A DNA stretch of 64,000 nt from Piezodorus guildinii (taxonomy: Eukaryota; Arthropoda; Insecta; Hemiptera; Pentatomidae): positions 9,459,327 through 9,523,326 of the forward strand of contig CM041297.1 of assembly GCA_023052935.1 (NCBI GenBank), written 5' to 3'. Made by a program: the position numbers and the translations under genes. Of this stretch, positions 32,991 to 43,260 are shown piece by piece. A model generated the notes under the pieces. It saw nothing but the letters and a program-made list of their open reading frames with translations. It was not told where the DNA came from and did no database searches. The number at the start of each line of letters is the position of its first letter. The first letter of the stretch is position 1.

Positions 32991-33229
32991 CAAATAAAAA
33001 TATAAATATAAAAAATAATTTAAAAATAAAATAATTCAAAGGAAAATGTCTTAAAATAGTCGATCACCATTGCTAACTTCAAAACGCTATATCTTTGTTG
33101 TTTCTGAACCGATTTCAATGATTCTTTTTTCGTTCTGTAGAAAATTTAGTTTTTAATTTAACATATTTTATAAATAAGTAAACCAATAAATAAAATGAAA
33201 AATTTTATTAGTGGTTAAGTTATTTAATA
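32991..33229. other. Unassigned AT-rich DNA with short shared repeat
   Basis: 33060-33150 resembles 13930-14050 (GAACCGATTTCAATGATTCT). Otherwise nothing is seen. Confidence 0.3.
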
Positions 33230-33345
33230 ATTTATTTTGATTCTTCTAAAAATTCCATCAAACGACATGTACAGGCAGGCATTAAGCTTCCACGACATTC
33301 CCGACAGCGCTCTCTCGGAGATGGTTGAGGAGGTTTATTTTTATT
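33230..33345 (-). pseudogene. Cys-rich C-terminal coding remnant
   Basis: The minus strand encodes PRERCRECRGSLMPACTC followed by a short acidic tail and a stop at about 33236. The CxxC...CxC pattern looks like the zinc-binding end of a DNA transposase or another small zinc module. No further domain is left upstream. Family not identified. Confidence 0.35.
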
Positions 33346-33711
33346 TAATTTTGTTTTAAATAATTTTTCACGCTTTCTTGTTCAAAAAACTGAGATAATT
33401 TTTTTCTCTTTCTTAAAAAATAACTGAATGAAATAACTTTTTAGAACTAATCGGCTAATATTAAGGTATAGCTGTAAGGATTGTTGGATACACAGTTTTC
33501 GTGCCAAATTAAAAAAAAAAAAATAAGTCCAGTAGTTTCGGAGGAAAGCCGTGGACGGCGTACGGAGAAGGGCGGAGAAATGGATGTTACATTTTATTCG
33601 TTTTTTCGGGTTCTGATTATTTTGGCACGTAAGCCCTCAACTTTTGAGAGGGAGTAGTTTTTGTTTAGTAGATTACAAGGATTCATTATTGAAAAAAATT
33701 AACCAAAACTA
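33346..33711 (+). repeat. Repeat G copy
   Basis: CACGCTTTCTTGTTCAAAAA, AAAAATAACTGAATGAAATA, GTGCCAAATT, a GCCGTGGACGGCGTACGG block and CACGTAAGCCCTCAACTTTT recur in the copies at 8060 and 36310. Confidence 0.6.
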
Positions 33712-33775
33712 TTAGAAATTAGTAGATCTCGAGACCATCTTCTTTGCAGAAGTCACCGAGGATTATCAGGAATAT
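33712..33775 (-). mobile_element. Jockey family A mini-fragment
   Basis: GATCTCGAGACCATCTTCTT and ACCGAGGATTATCAGGAAT correspond to the end of the polymerase ORF. Confidence 0.55.
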
Positions 33776-34618
33776 AAAACAGATTATTTAAATTTAATTA
33801 TTTTTAAATATAGGATAATTAATGAGTTTGTATCCTTGGCCTGTTAACCTTTACCTTGAATACAATCCACCATAAAGACTTCGCTCAAACACAAATCGAC
33901 ATCATAGATCTTGAAGTTACATTGGCAACTAATTATTTATTTAGTTACGCTTAAAGTCCTTTATTTTTCTAATTATGTATATGTACATTTTTGTAGTTCG
34001 TTTCAACAGATCCATTAATCAGGCTGGATCAGTTTAATGACGCTGTAATCTGATTATATTTACATAGGGAACGTGCGCCGAGTCAGGTTCACTTTCCTAT
34101 TGAACTGTCTATTGTATTACAGTCTCCTTTTTAATTTTTGAATACATATTTTTACTCAATTTATGATATTAATTATAATTGTAGTATTTAAATTAACTAA
34201 GCTTTTTTATTTTTTTGAAAATTTTGTCAATAAAGTTATAGGGTTATCTCGCCAATGGTAAAAAAACGTATTAATAGCTTGTCGTTTTGTGAATCTGTGT
34301 GTTATTTTGTTAGTAACATGAGATTTGGTTTTCATTAAAAAAAAAAAAATAATAAAATAAAAAAGTATAATTAAATTTTTTTTCAAGTAAAGCGACAGGC
34401 CATATAAGCCCTCGACCGGGCGGTGTAGTTTCCTAGGATTTTAATTTTATTTACTGCGATTTTCAACGGAAATACCTCTGAGTCCAACTGGCGAAGTCCT
34501 CAAAATTTGTTTCTGCAAAAAAAAATAGTAATATATATATATATGTTTAATGTACCGTCAAAAAACTAAAGATTTTCGTAAACTTGTTATTTAATATACA
34601 AAGTTGGATTAAAATCAG
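33776..34618. other. Unassigned DNA with an E scrap
   Basis: 34458-34505 (TGCGATTTTCAACGGAAATA then CTCTGAGTCCAACTGGCGAA) is a minus-strand E scrap. The rest has no recognised content. Confidence 0.35.
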
Positions 34619-34620
34619 AA

Positions 34621-35522
34621 AATCTGGTGCGTGCAACATACGACTTTTACTTACTTCAACTGTTAAAATTAAATTAAAAACAATTAAATATACTTGAATT
34701 TGAAAAAATATTTTAAATTAACTTTAATAAAACGTGTATTCATTTTCGTTGGAAACATATGATTTAGATTAAATTATATGACTATATTAAATTTTTATTC
34801 AGTCATAAGTTTATTTCCTATTCGTTACTTTTTATTACCTTTTACAACTTTTCGTTCAAGATAATATTTTTTCTAAAATCTTTGCGTTTCCAGAGGTATA
34901 TTATACGTCTATATTACTGTTATTTTTATTTTTAAAAAACAAAAATTACATAAAAAAAATAGTTTTACCCTTCTATCCTTTAGTTGGTCAGCAAATTCTC
35001 CCATTTAACCGCCATTCATCAATATTATTAAGATGATATGGTTATTATTTTGGAATGTACAAAACTAAAGGTAGTTTAGAGGAAGAAAATTAAAAATATC
35101 GGCATTTAAGTCCTGTCAGACTATTTCAATCAGAATAAAACCTACTTGATATTAAAACGCATTAAATTTTACAATGATATAGGGTGTTTAATCAAAATCG
35201 TTAGAGCCATTTTTGAGAAAATCGTAAAAAGGTGCAAAATGCATGGTATGAAGTGGCTCTTCTATTTAGCTGATTTTAATGAAAAAGTTGGTGTAACGTC
35301 TCGGGCGTATAGTTGTCTTAAATATAAAATTTCAGTTTCATAAGACTTTTTGTTTTTGCGCTGGACTTACCACACACACACACAGACCTTTTTTCGGTAC
35401 TTGCTCATTTGGACTTAGGAGACTCCTAAACTTGTATTTCCGTTGAATACTGGAATTCGAAAATTTTACGATCTCAATACTTTCTCTTTCAATTTCATTT
35501 ATAGGTAAGTGAAATTAATAAA
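34621..35522 (+). repeat. Repeat E copy, near full length
   Basis: From TCTGGTGCGTGCAACATACG to ATAGGTAAGTGAAATTAA, with all main landmarks in order. A further 40-bp minus-strand E left end lies at 35638-35680 (AAGTGAAAGTCCTAATTTGC then ACGCACCAGA). Confidence 0.75.
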
Positions 35523-35689
35523 ATTAAGTGACTTTGGTATATAATAATTTATAATGTAATACTGTATAATCTTATAATACTTTTAACATTTTTCAACTCT
35601 AACCTTATTTATAAGTACTTAAATCGATTATGACAACGTAGATAAGTGAAAGTCCTAATTTGCACGCACCAGATTTTAAGTAATTCAAT

Positions 35690-36200
35690 AATTTCTGCGT
35701 AAACATAAAGTTCAAAGAAGTTGACCAATAAGTATGTCTCAGTATCTTTCAGAAGCTGAATACAATCATACATACAATGTCATTGCATCTCTTATCTTAT
35801 TGTAGAGACATGAAACGGAACCTAATAGATACGTTTAGCTTTGATGATTGGAGCTAAGGACGTGAGCTGAGTTGATTATCGCTCGCACGCGATTTTCTAA
35901 CATTCTCAAAGCTACCAAGGACATCATTACCGTTTCAATCGCAATAATGTAATTGCAATTTTACACGAATGAGTGTAATTAACTGATCCTGAGATGAATA
36001 CGATTGTTGTGAATTTAGCGAGTTTTTTTATGTCTTATTTACGCGGGGAACAATAGAGTTTTGCAAACATTATTATGTGATAAATTTAAATGTTTATTTA
36101 GTATACATTATATTACTATCAACGGAAGAACTAGCATAATATTAGATATAGATATTAGGGTTGATATATTTCGTCCAAATTCTTAATTTTTTATTTTATC
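35690..36200. other. Unassigned DNA
   Basis: Mixed composition, 35700-36000 in particular. No repeat partner or coding signal. Possibly single-copy. Confidence 0.3.
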
Positions 36201-36204
36201 ATCA

Positions 36205-36241
36205 TTTCAACGTTTCGGGATCTCACTCCCATCATCAGGAC
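36205..36241 (-). ncRNA. Hammerhead ribozyme-like core
   Basis: On the minus strand: CTGATGA (36232-36238), one extra T, stem II GGGA/TCCC with a six-base loop, GAAA (36213-36216), then C and GTT (36209-36211). The conserved core is complete and the cleavage triplet GTT is allowed. Stem I is only two pairs and stem III only AC/GU. It is not inside an obvious palindrome here. Confidence 0.5.
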
Positions 36242-36309
36242 TATACAAGTAAAATTAACAATTCCCAATTTACATAAAAAACAACTATAGTGAAGTGAAT
36301 TATTAAAAC

Positions 36310-36740
36310 TTTTTTGGTTTATTATTGAACCTTTGTGATCGACCAAAAAAAAAAATAATAATAATAACTCCCCTTCAATATTAGAGAGCTTAAGTTTCAA
36401 GATGCGTAGGATTCGAATACCGAATAAAAAAAAATCCGTTTACCCGCCGTCCGCCGTCCACGGCATTTCTCCGAAACTACTGGACCATTTCTTTTTTTAA
36501 ATTCGCCACAAAAATACTGGTCCATTCAACGATGATCCTCGCACCTAGATGTATATATCAGCTGTTAAGTTGTAAGAAGGCGGCCGATCAAAAGTGATTT
36601 AATTCAATAACTCAGTTATTTTTGAAGATAGAGAAAATATTTATCAGTTTTTTTAACCAAAAAACACGAATATAGAAGAGAAAAAAGAAAAAAAATTGAA
36701 ATTTTACATATACGCTCATAACTCAGTTATTTTTGACGAT
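36310..36740 (-). repeat. Repeat G copy
   Basis: Reverse-complement match to 33346-33711: CCGCCGTCCACGGCATTTCT, TTCGCCACAAAAATACTGGT, AGGCGGCCGATCAAAAGTGA, and ACTCAGTTATTTTTGAAGAT (present twice, about 120 bp apart). Confidence 0.6.
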
Positions 36741-36926
36741 AGAGAAAAGTATGTAGAGAGTTTTAGAATCAGTAAAGCCCGATAAAAAAAAAAAAAAGTT
36801 GTGTCTAATTTGTGTCTAACTATTGATATGTTCAATGGGCTTGTAAAACAGATATAATTAATTTTCTCATCATTGTCCTAAGTTTTCTTTTGTTTCAATA
36901 TTTATGCGATATATATTGGCCGTTTT

Positions 36927-37220
36927 GTTTATTTATTTAACGTCACTTTTATGCTACTAAGGCTAATCCGACGATGCTACAGTGGAGTCCTAGATTTTGC
37001 CTGTTTAATATGCCGTCTTACATTTTATTAAGATAGGGATCTTTAACGAGTACCTGACATCGCACAGGCTTGGGACCACCTTTTAACGTCCCCTCCGAAG
37101 GACGGCATAAATAAGGATTTTTTACTCCAATTAAAAAATCCTAGGACCACCTAAGTGCTTGAACCCGTGACCTTTGGCATAGGAGGCTGATGCTAACCAC
37201 CCAGCTACAAGTGATCCCAT
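36927..37220 (-). mobile_element. tRNA-derived SINE with TSD
   Basis: Full-length minus-strand copy. TTGGCCGTTTT is duplicated at 36916-36926 and 37221-37231. The minus strand gives the head (GGGATCACTTGTAGCTGGGT, B box GGTTCAAGC), body and TAAATAAATAAA tail. Confidence 0.9.
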
Positions 37221-37231
37221 TTGGCCGTTTT

Positions 37232-37330
37232 AAAAAAAGAATTTTTTGATATATATTTTTTTTAATTTATTTCATTTTTAGACATCACAACGATTCAGCC
37301 TCTAGGGACATTTTCAAGCTCATTAATATA

Positions 37331-37376
<46 letters not shown>

Positions 37377-37926
37377 TATATATATTATTTCACCGCTTCA
37401 TTAGCAGTTTCGTCATAATTAATAGCAGTGTAAAACTATAATTTTAAAAGCACTTTAAATTTATAGGCCGTCTTGTAGGTGATCTTATGCGCGACTTTAA
37501 TGGCTTCATATAATTAATGACTTCATCCGTTTAATTTTCTGGTTAGTAAGAGTTTTAGAACCGTAAGAAATGACTTTACGTAATGAGTGTGGTACAGACT
37601 AATTTTAAAATGTATTCCTAGGTGAATGGTGCTCGAGGTAGTCTGCATGCATATGGCACCTGGACTAAAATGTTTGCATTATTTAGGATGAAAAAAACTT
37701 TATATTTAAATAAGTATACATTATAAGTAGTTTATTAATAAGTGCTTGGTCTTAGAAAAAGAGTTTTTAAAAATTTTACTTTAATCCTCACAAAAGTAGG
37801 CGACGGGAGTGATAATCCTACCCTATAAAATTTCATCATGTAAAGCAAGTGTATTCTTCCACCAGATACACCACCTACATTTATCGGTGATTTAGCTGAA
37901 CGATATTCTAAAGTTCATTTAACCTC
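37232..37926. other. Unassigned DNA with TA array
   Basis: 37287-37325 (CACAACGATTCAGCCTCTAG then GGACATTTTCAAGCTC) is a relic of the hammerhead-associated repeat. A (TA)n array is at 37333-37386. The rest is unassigned. Confidence 0.35.
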
Positions 37927-37959
37927 TGGGGTCCCAGATTAATAATAATAATAATAGGC

Positions 37960-38439
37960 TTAGTGAACCCGAAGGTTCGATGCCGATACCACAAAATTCC
38001 GCCTACACAGACTCGTCCAGTGCTCACTATTCAAGCCCAAGCTCCCGAGATCAGCCTTAACGCAATCTTCCCATCTCCGCTTCGGCCTACCTTTCGGACG
38101 CCTACCAGTCGGATCAGCAAATACCAACTTTCTCGGAATCCGCTCGTCATCGAGCCCAACAACTTTACTCGCCCATTTGAGTCTCCACGATGCAATCAGC
38201 GCAATTATATTCACAGGATGCAAGTTCCGCAATTCTGCGTTATACAACCTTCTAAACTCTCCAGGCTTATTTTCAAAAACCTTAAGCCATTGTTCATCCT
38301 TCAAAGTAAGCGGCCACGTTTTACATCCGTAAAGAACCCTTGGAAGAATAATAGTTTTATAAATTCTAATCTTTAAGTTTTTAGATAGAAGCCGCGAACT
38401 AAGTAACTTAGCAACTGAATAATAACACGCATTTCCCAC
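37960..38439 (-). pseudogene. RTE-type polymerase C-terminal ORF
   Basis: 159 residues, colinear with the 172-residue ORF at 11411-11929. It lacks about 13 residues (VLRKIFGPKRDEA region) between FENK and GEFRRL. It ends VVSASNLRVH just before the ATT tail. Confidence 0.8.
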
Positions 38440-38479
38440 CTTTAACCGGGACTTTATTTCTTCCTGGATTTCATTTTTT

Positions 38480-39025
38480 CTAGTTATAATTGAACCTAAA
38501 TACTTTCTCTACGTGTTCAAAAGTATGACCTGATACATCAATATCACCAAGATCGACACCGTTTCTGCTACTAATCATATACTTCGTCTTATCGGTATTT
38601 AATTCGAGTCCTATTTCTTTACCGGTTTTTATTAACACACTTGTATTTAATTGTATGGTTTCCGTGTCTTCACCTAGCAGTACCAGATCATCGGCATACC
38701 CCAAAACCGGAATCTTGTCACCCATATTTAAGCCTTTCTCGGTACACATCATCTTTTCTATGACATATTCTAAAGCTATATTAAATAACACAGGTGAAAG
38801 GGAGTCACCCTGTTTCAAACCCGATCGCACCTCAAATCTCTCGGAGTAATTATGACCGATTCTAACTTTATGGAACGTTTCCGACAAACACATCTCTACT
38901 AGGTTTACTAACTTTCTAGGTATTCCCTGTTCAATCATGATGTTATATAGCTTCTGACGGTCTATTGAATCATAAGCCTTTTTAAAATCGATATAAAGTT
39001 GATGGACTACACCGTTGTATTCCAA
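38480..39025 (-). pseudogene. RTE-type reverse transcriptase palm fragment
   Basis: 181 residues: LYIDFKKAYDS (first catalytic Asp), SGLKQGDSLSPVLFNIALE, LGYADDLVLLGED (catalytic Asp pair) and NTDKTKYMISSR. These are motifs A, B', C and D of LINE polymerases, in order. The fingers and endonuclease are missing because of 5' truncation. Confidence 0.85.
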
Positions 39026-39083
39026 TTTTTTCTCTAATATTTGGCGTAAGGAAAATGGGGTCCCAGATTACGGGAAAAAAAAA

Positions 39084-39159
39084 AGTCGGTGCGAGTTGAG
39101 GTTTTACCTTCTTAAAGGGAATTTTTAAGAAAAAGGTAAAACCTCAACTCGCACCGACT
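39084..39159. repeat. 27-bp perfect snap-back hairpin
   Basis: AGTCGGTGCGAGTTGAGGTT and the next seven bases (39084-39110) are exactly complementary to 39133-39159. A further CTTAAA/TTTAAG pair and a short loop lie between. The right arm is the start of the following LINE fragment, so the left arm is an inverted copy of the LINE's own 5' end. Confidence 0.9.
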
Positions 39160-39432
39160 GCAGAGAGGAGTTGGTCTTGGTCCGCCCAAGAATTGGACAC
39201 ACAATGCTAAGGTATGGGTACATAATATCAAGAATTGCCCCCAAGATGCCAGCATTGTCGGGGAACCTTGACCATAGCTCATATTTTTGAAGAGTGTCCA
39301 TTCAATACCAGCCGAACAAAAAGGGAATACCAAGCAATGTCGCAGCTGCTTTGGGAAACGATGCAAAAATAATTGATCAATTGACTTGTCTCCTCTCTCA
39401 AATGGATTTTAACAAGCAAGTTTAATCTACTG
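39133..39432 (+). pseudogene. I-type LINE C-terminal fragment
   Basis: The plus strand starts STRTDCREELVLVRPRIGH, the conserved R-I-G-H step of I-type polymerases. After a frame change it gives HIFEECPFNTSRTKREYQAM, the H...C part of the terminal knuckle, and ends at about 39420. Compare 46462-47013. A very AT-rich 3' part runs to an A tract at about 39770. Confidence 0.7.
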
Positions 39433-40574
39433 TTGTTTTACTCTTTACTTATTATTTTTTAATTTAATATTATTTTTTTTCTAATTATTTATTATTACTA
39501 ATAAATTTCCTAATTATTACCAAATTACTAATTATTTATTGTTGTACATTATGTATTTATATTTATTTTTTATTAGTTTACTCTTTTGTATTTACTACTA
39601 CTATTATTATTATTTAAATTTATTTTATTTTACTTATGTTTTCAAACAATATTAATTTGTTATTATTTTTTTATATATTATTTATCTTATTTACTATTAT
39701 TATTTTTTTCCTTGAATATAGTCTAACATTCATTTATTTCAAATAAACTTATTTGGCTGGTAAAAAAAAAACAAAATGACTAATATTGTTTTATTTATTT
39801 TTATTATTGATAATCTTTATTAATATCAATATCTACTATTTTAAGTAATATTATTTATTTAAATTAATCTTCTAAAATGTATATTTTTGGACTGATGACG
39901 CGATGTTTTGTGTCATTTAAATTAAAAACCAACAACCAATAAATTAAGGCTTTGACATACTCAGGTCAAAACAAAGTCCCTTAACCATTCACCAAATCGA
40001 TTGAGTCAAACGGATCGATGGAACCATTGAGCTAACCAAACGGAACTCCTCTTGATAAATGCAGGACATTAGATAAAGAATAAGAAAAAATATCAACATC
40101 TGAAGGATATTGACTAAGAGGAAATTACATCTCGAGGGCTTGTCACAAGACTTTGTTCGATTATTTAATTTTTTTTTTTTCCGAAATGCGTTTGTTATGT
40201 CACCAATAACATCTAAAACAGGTTTATGGTGGCTTCGGGAATGTATAATTTTTTATTTCCCTCGACTTAATGAGACACGCCCAAAAGCACTCGAATTCGC
40301 TGAAAAAAAAAATGCGTTCTCGGGTTTAGGCAAAACAATGTTATATTAGGTGGGATACATTTCAGTAAATTCTTAGACTGTTTACCTGGGTTTTTATGTT
40401 CTTTGTGCACCTCTACAGAATCAAGTCATCCTTCTTAATTAGTTATAATAGATTCAATTTACAATGATAGAGATGAACATTTCTATATGAATTGAATTGG
40501 TATTATAAAAGTTTCTTTCGTTTGGGTCAATTTTTTACACCCAAACCCTTTTTTTCTTAGTATATTTTGGCTTT
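39433..40574. other. AT-rich DNA, no gene seen
   Basis: 39433-39775 is probably the 3' UTR and tail of the LINE fragment. 39960-40070 has one A-box-like motif on the minus strand (GGTTAGCTCAATGGTTCC) without a B box. Open frames here (for example 40110-40349) look like chance. Confidence 0.35.
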
Positions 40575-40840
40575 AATTAGGCATAGCGAATCCTAGTTCG
40601 GATACGACTAATCGTTGGCAACAACCACTTACAACCATTAAGGCCCTGATCTTCATGAATAGCTTTACACGATCCTCCCGTCTACACTTTGGCCATCGGC
40701 TCGATTATTAACATTTTAACATAGTCGTTATTTTTCCCATTTCAACTGTTAGGATGCTATCACCTCAAATACTCTTTTGACGTGTACTTCAAGGTCTGAA
40801 TGACGAAACTATATTTTATTCTATCGTGCTTACGATGAAT
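40575..40840 (-). mobile_element. Degenerate RTE 3' fragment
   Basis: TTAGGCATAGCGAATCCTAG, TTCGGATACGACTAA, CACGATCCTCCCGTCTACAC and TTTGGCCATCGG are eroded versions of the RTE 3' end. Confidence 0.5.
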
Positions 40841-40892
40841 AGGTATAATCTGTATGAGTTATATCAGTTTTCACTCAGTCCTTTTTGAAATA

Positions 40893-42177
40893 TTGGGTTA
40901 ATGCAAAATTAATGCAGGTTTTTAGTAGGTATTGTAAATACGCCATATCTTTACTTTAACCATATATATTTAATCAAAATAATTTCCATCTGAATCAATG
41001 CACTTTTGCCAACGTTCAACAAGCTTTCTTATTCCACCAGAAAAAAAATCCGAATCCCTGGACTCAATGAAATCACGAAAAGAATTTTCAATGTCGTCCT
41101 GGTTTTGAAAAATTTTCTCCCTCAAAAAGTTGCCCAGATGCCTGAAAAAGTGGAAGTCTGTAGGAGAGAGGTCAGGTGAATAAGTCGGATGTTGGAGAAC
41201 TTCGTAGCCCAACTCGTACAGTCGTCGAAGCGTTGGTTGTGCAACGTGTGGTCTGGCGTTATCGTGGAGCAGGATCGGCCCCTTCCGATTCATCAATGCT
41301 GGGCAAAGACGTTGCAATTTTTGATTCATGCTGTCAATTTCTTGACAGTACTTGTCAGCAGTTATAGTCTCACCTCGATTGAGAAAGCTGTAGTGAATAA
41401 CACCAGCATTATACCACCAAACTGTGGCCATAACCTTTTTTGGGTGCAGGTTGGGCTTCGGGAAAGGTTTTGGTTGTTCATCTTTGCCCAGCCATTGGCT
41501 AGAACCCCTTCTGTTGTCGTATAAGATCCATTTTTCATCGCACGTCACAATGCGATCGAGAAATGGATCATTTTTATTGCGTGTCACAAGCATGGAGCAG
41601 ATTTCAAAGCGGCGATTATTTTGGTGGTCGTTTAATTGGTGTGGCACCCACTTGGCCAACTTTTTTACCTTACCAATTGCTTCCAAGTGGCGTACAACTG
41701 TGGATTGGTTCACACCGAGTTCCGCCGCCATTTCTCGTGTGGTTTTGGTTGGGTCTTCTTCCACTTTTGACCTCAGCTGGTCGTTGTCCAGAGCAAGATG
41801 ACGGCCCCGACCTTCCTTGTCTTCGAGGTCGAAATCTCCTCTGCGAAACTTCTGGAACCAACGCTGCACCGTGCACTCATGAATAGCCCCCTGACCCCAC
41901 ACTTCATTAATATTACGAGCCGTTTGCGCAGCGCTGCGCCCTAATTTAAATTCGTAAAAATAAATTTGACGAAAATCGCACTTTGACATTTTCGATTCAA
42001 GACCTTTGAACACACTGAACAAAACGATTTTACTAAACAAATTCATGGTGAAGAGAGGGTATTAGATAAGGTTTGTTTTGGTATAATAATGATCAATGTT
42101 AGGATTAGCTTTGTTTACACAATTGGAATTAAGATATTGCAATAGAGGAAACCTGCATTAATTTTGCTTCAACCCAA
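40893..42177 (-). mobile_element. mariner element (family M3), structurally intact
   Basis: 1,285 bp, bounded by TA at 40891-40892 and 42178-42179. The inverted ends are 29 bp: TTGGGTTAATGCAAAATTAA at the low end and TTGGGTTGAAGCAAAATTAA (complement) at the high end, differing at two or three bases. It contains one uninterrupted transposase frame on the minus strand. It is the only full, unbroken element in the window. A deletion derivative of the same family is at 53438-54336. Confidence 0.95.
40970..41989 (-). CDS. mariner transposase (D34D), complete
   Basis: 339 residues from ATG at 41989 (MSKCDFRQIYFYEFKLGRSA); an upstream ATG at 42046 would add 19 residues but M-x-K-x-x-F-R is the family's usual start. 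The HTH pair is in the first ~110 residues, WVPHQL is at about 122. Catalytic Asps are in VTCDEKW, LLHDNARPHV and SPDLSPTDFHFF, with 34 residues between the last two. It ends DSDGNYFD. The length fits mariner (about 340-350) and similarity is closest to the cecropia-type subfamily. All catalytic residues are present, so the enzyme may be active; that is inference. Confidence 0.93.
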   Translation of the reverse strand: MSKCDFRQIYFYEFKLGRSAAQTARNINEVWGQGAIHECTVQRWFQKFRRGDFDLEDKEGRGRHLALDNDQLRSKVEEDPTKTTREMAAELGVNQSTVVRHLEAIGKVKKLAKWVPHQLNDHQNNRRFEICSMLVTRNKNDPFLDRIVTCDEKWILYDNRRGSSQWLGKDEQPKPFPKPNLHPKKVMATVWWYNAGVIHYSFLNRGETITADKYCQEIDSMNQKLQRLCPALMNRKGPILLHDNARPHVAQPTLRRLYELGYEVLQHPTYSPDLSPTDFHFFRHLGNFLREKIFQNQDDIENSFRDFIESRDSDFFSGGIRKLVERWQKCIDSDGNYFD

Positions 42178-42179
42178 TA

Positions 42180-42600
42180 TTTTACTATAAATATTTCTAA
42201 GCTGGAAAAAAATCCTATTTATATTGAAAAAAAAAAGTATTGCTTACACGATCAAAATTTCTAAAACAAGTAGTGCAATGTAAATGATATATAAGGAAAA
42301 ATAATTAAGTAGTTAGTTTCATAATTTTTCACTCAGTCCCTGTTCGGGCCCGAACGTATGTATATTTTATTACTAATACATACATATGTATTATATGTTC
42401 TATTTTGTATAAAAGTGTTTTTTGTTACTTCATTTAAAATTTTTGTTTAATTAAACATTTGTATTCTATTTCAATTACGCTATTCTTTAAACTAAGTACA
42501 ATATATTTTTATAATGTAAAACACTTTAGTCCTTTTTAAATATAAATTCTAATTTAAAATATCTCATAGTTTAAACTTTTAAATATTGTATTTCAAAGAA
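42180..42600. other. Unassigned AT-rich DNA
   Basis: No feature recognised. Confidence 0.3.
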
Positions 42601-43260
42601 AGGAAGCCGGCGGTATGTTTGCATCCAAATAGAGTTAGTTTGTTTACGCCTTCAGCAATACGCCGGCTTATCTTTCTCTTCAGTTGTTTTTGGACGCTCA
42701 CTCAGGCAGGAGTATCTACGGTCTCCCTTCTTAATATTCCTTAGGGAATAGTTGTTATTAGACACTCTATGCGAGTACACCCAGGAGTACCTCCGGTGTC
42801 CATTATAATATTCCCACGTAAATATTTTTTTCTCCTTCGCTCTAGGCGAGTATTTGGCGCACTGGCAGCCGGCGGTCTGTACGCGTACAGCATTCTTCAC
42901 GTTTTTTCATTTGAACTTTAAGTACCCTTTTCTTTTTATTTATGATTGTGTTAGCTGTAATATTTTTTTTGTTTTTATTAGTTTTAACAGCTTTATACAT
43001 TTTATTTTGTTTTCTAAATAGATTAAATATTTTGTTATTAATGTTCCTTAGTTTAGTTTTTATTCATTTTGTTTACCTTTTATTTACAGTTAAATTTATT
43101 TTAATTTATAATAAGTTTAATTTATTTATTTTATATCTATTATTCAACTTTAGGTCTCACAATGCTATCCGGCAGAATTGTTTTTTAAAATTAAGTCTCT
43201 CTAATCGAAGTTTCTAGCATTGAGACAGATTGGTGGACGAAACAGTCCCTTTTCAGATAT
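42601..43260. other. Unrecognised GC-richer block followed by T-rich tract
   Basis: 42601-42905 is well above local GC and contains GCCGGCGGTATGTTTGC and GCCGGCGGTCTGTACGC about 260 bp apart, as well as the palindromic CTGTACGCGTACAG. The T-rich stretch to 43200 gives a hydrophobic frame (42942-43217) that is probably chance. It could be an LTR or a 5' gene region; nothing decides it. Confidence 0.3.

Larger units (their letters stand above)
37942..39055 (-). mobile_element. RTE-type LINE, 5'-truncated, with 15-bp TSD
   Basis: Minus-strand copy with an (ATT)n tail at 37942-37956. TGGGGTCCCAGATTA is duplicated at 37927-37941 and 39056-39070. It encodes the palm and C-terminal part of the reverse transcriptase and is the best RTE copy here. 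A short deletion after FENK and frame changes near 38460 separate the two ORFs, so it is inactive. Confidence 0.9.

Noticed and set aside
39897..39930. Hammerhead core from CTGATGACGCGATGTTTTGTG
   Set aside because: CTGATGA is present but there is no stem II followed by GAAA.
39960..40070. A second tRNA-like promoter (minus strand)
   Set aside because: Only an A-box-like motif; no B box at the right distance.
41176..41886. Several plus-strand frames over the mariner
   Set aside because: Shadows of the intact transposase on the other strand.
42942..43217. 91-codon strongly hydrophobic frame
   Set aside because: T-rich DNA gives Phe/Leu/Ile by chance; no start context, domain or neighbour supports a gene.
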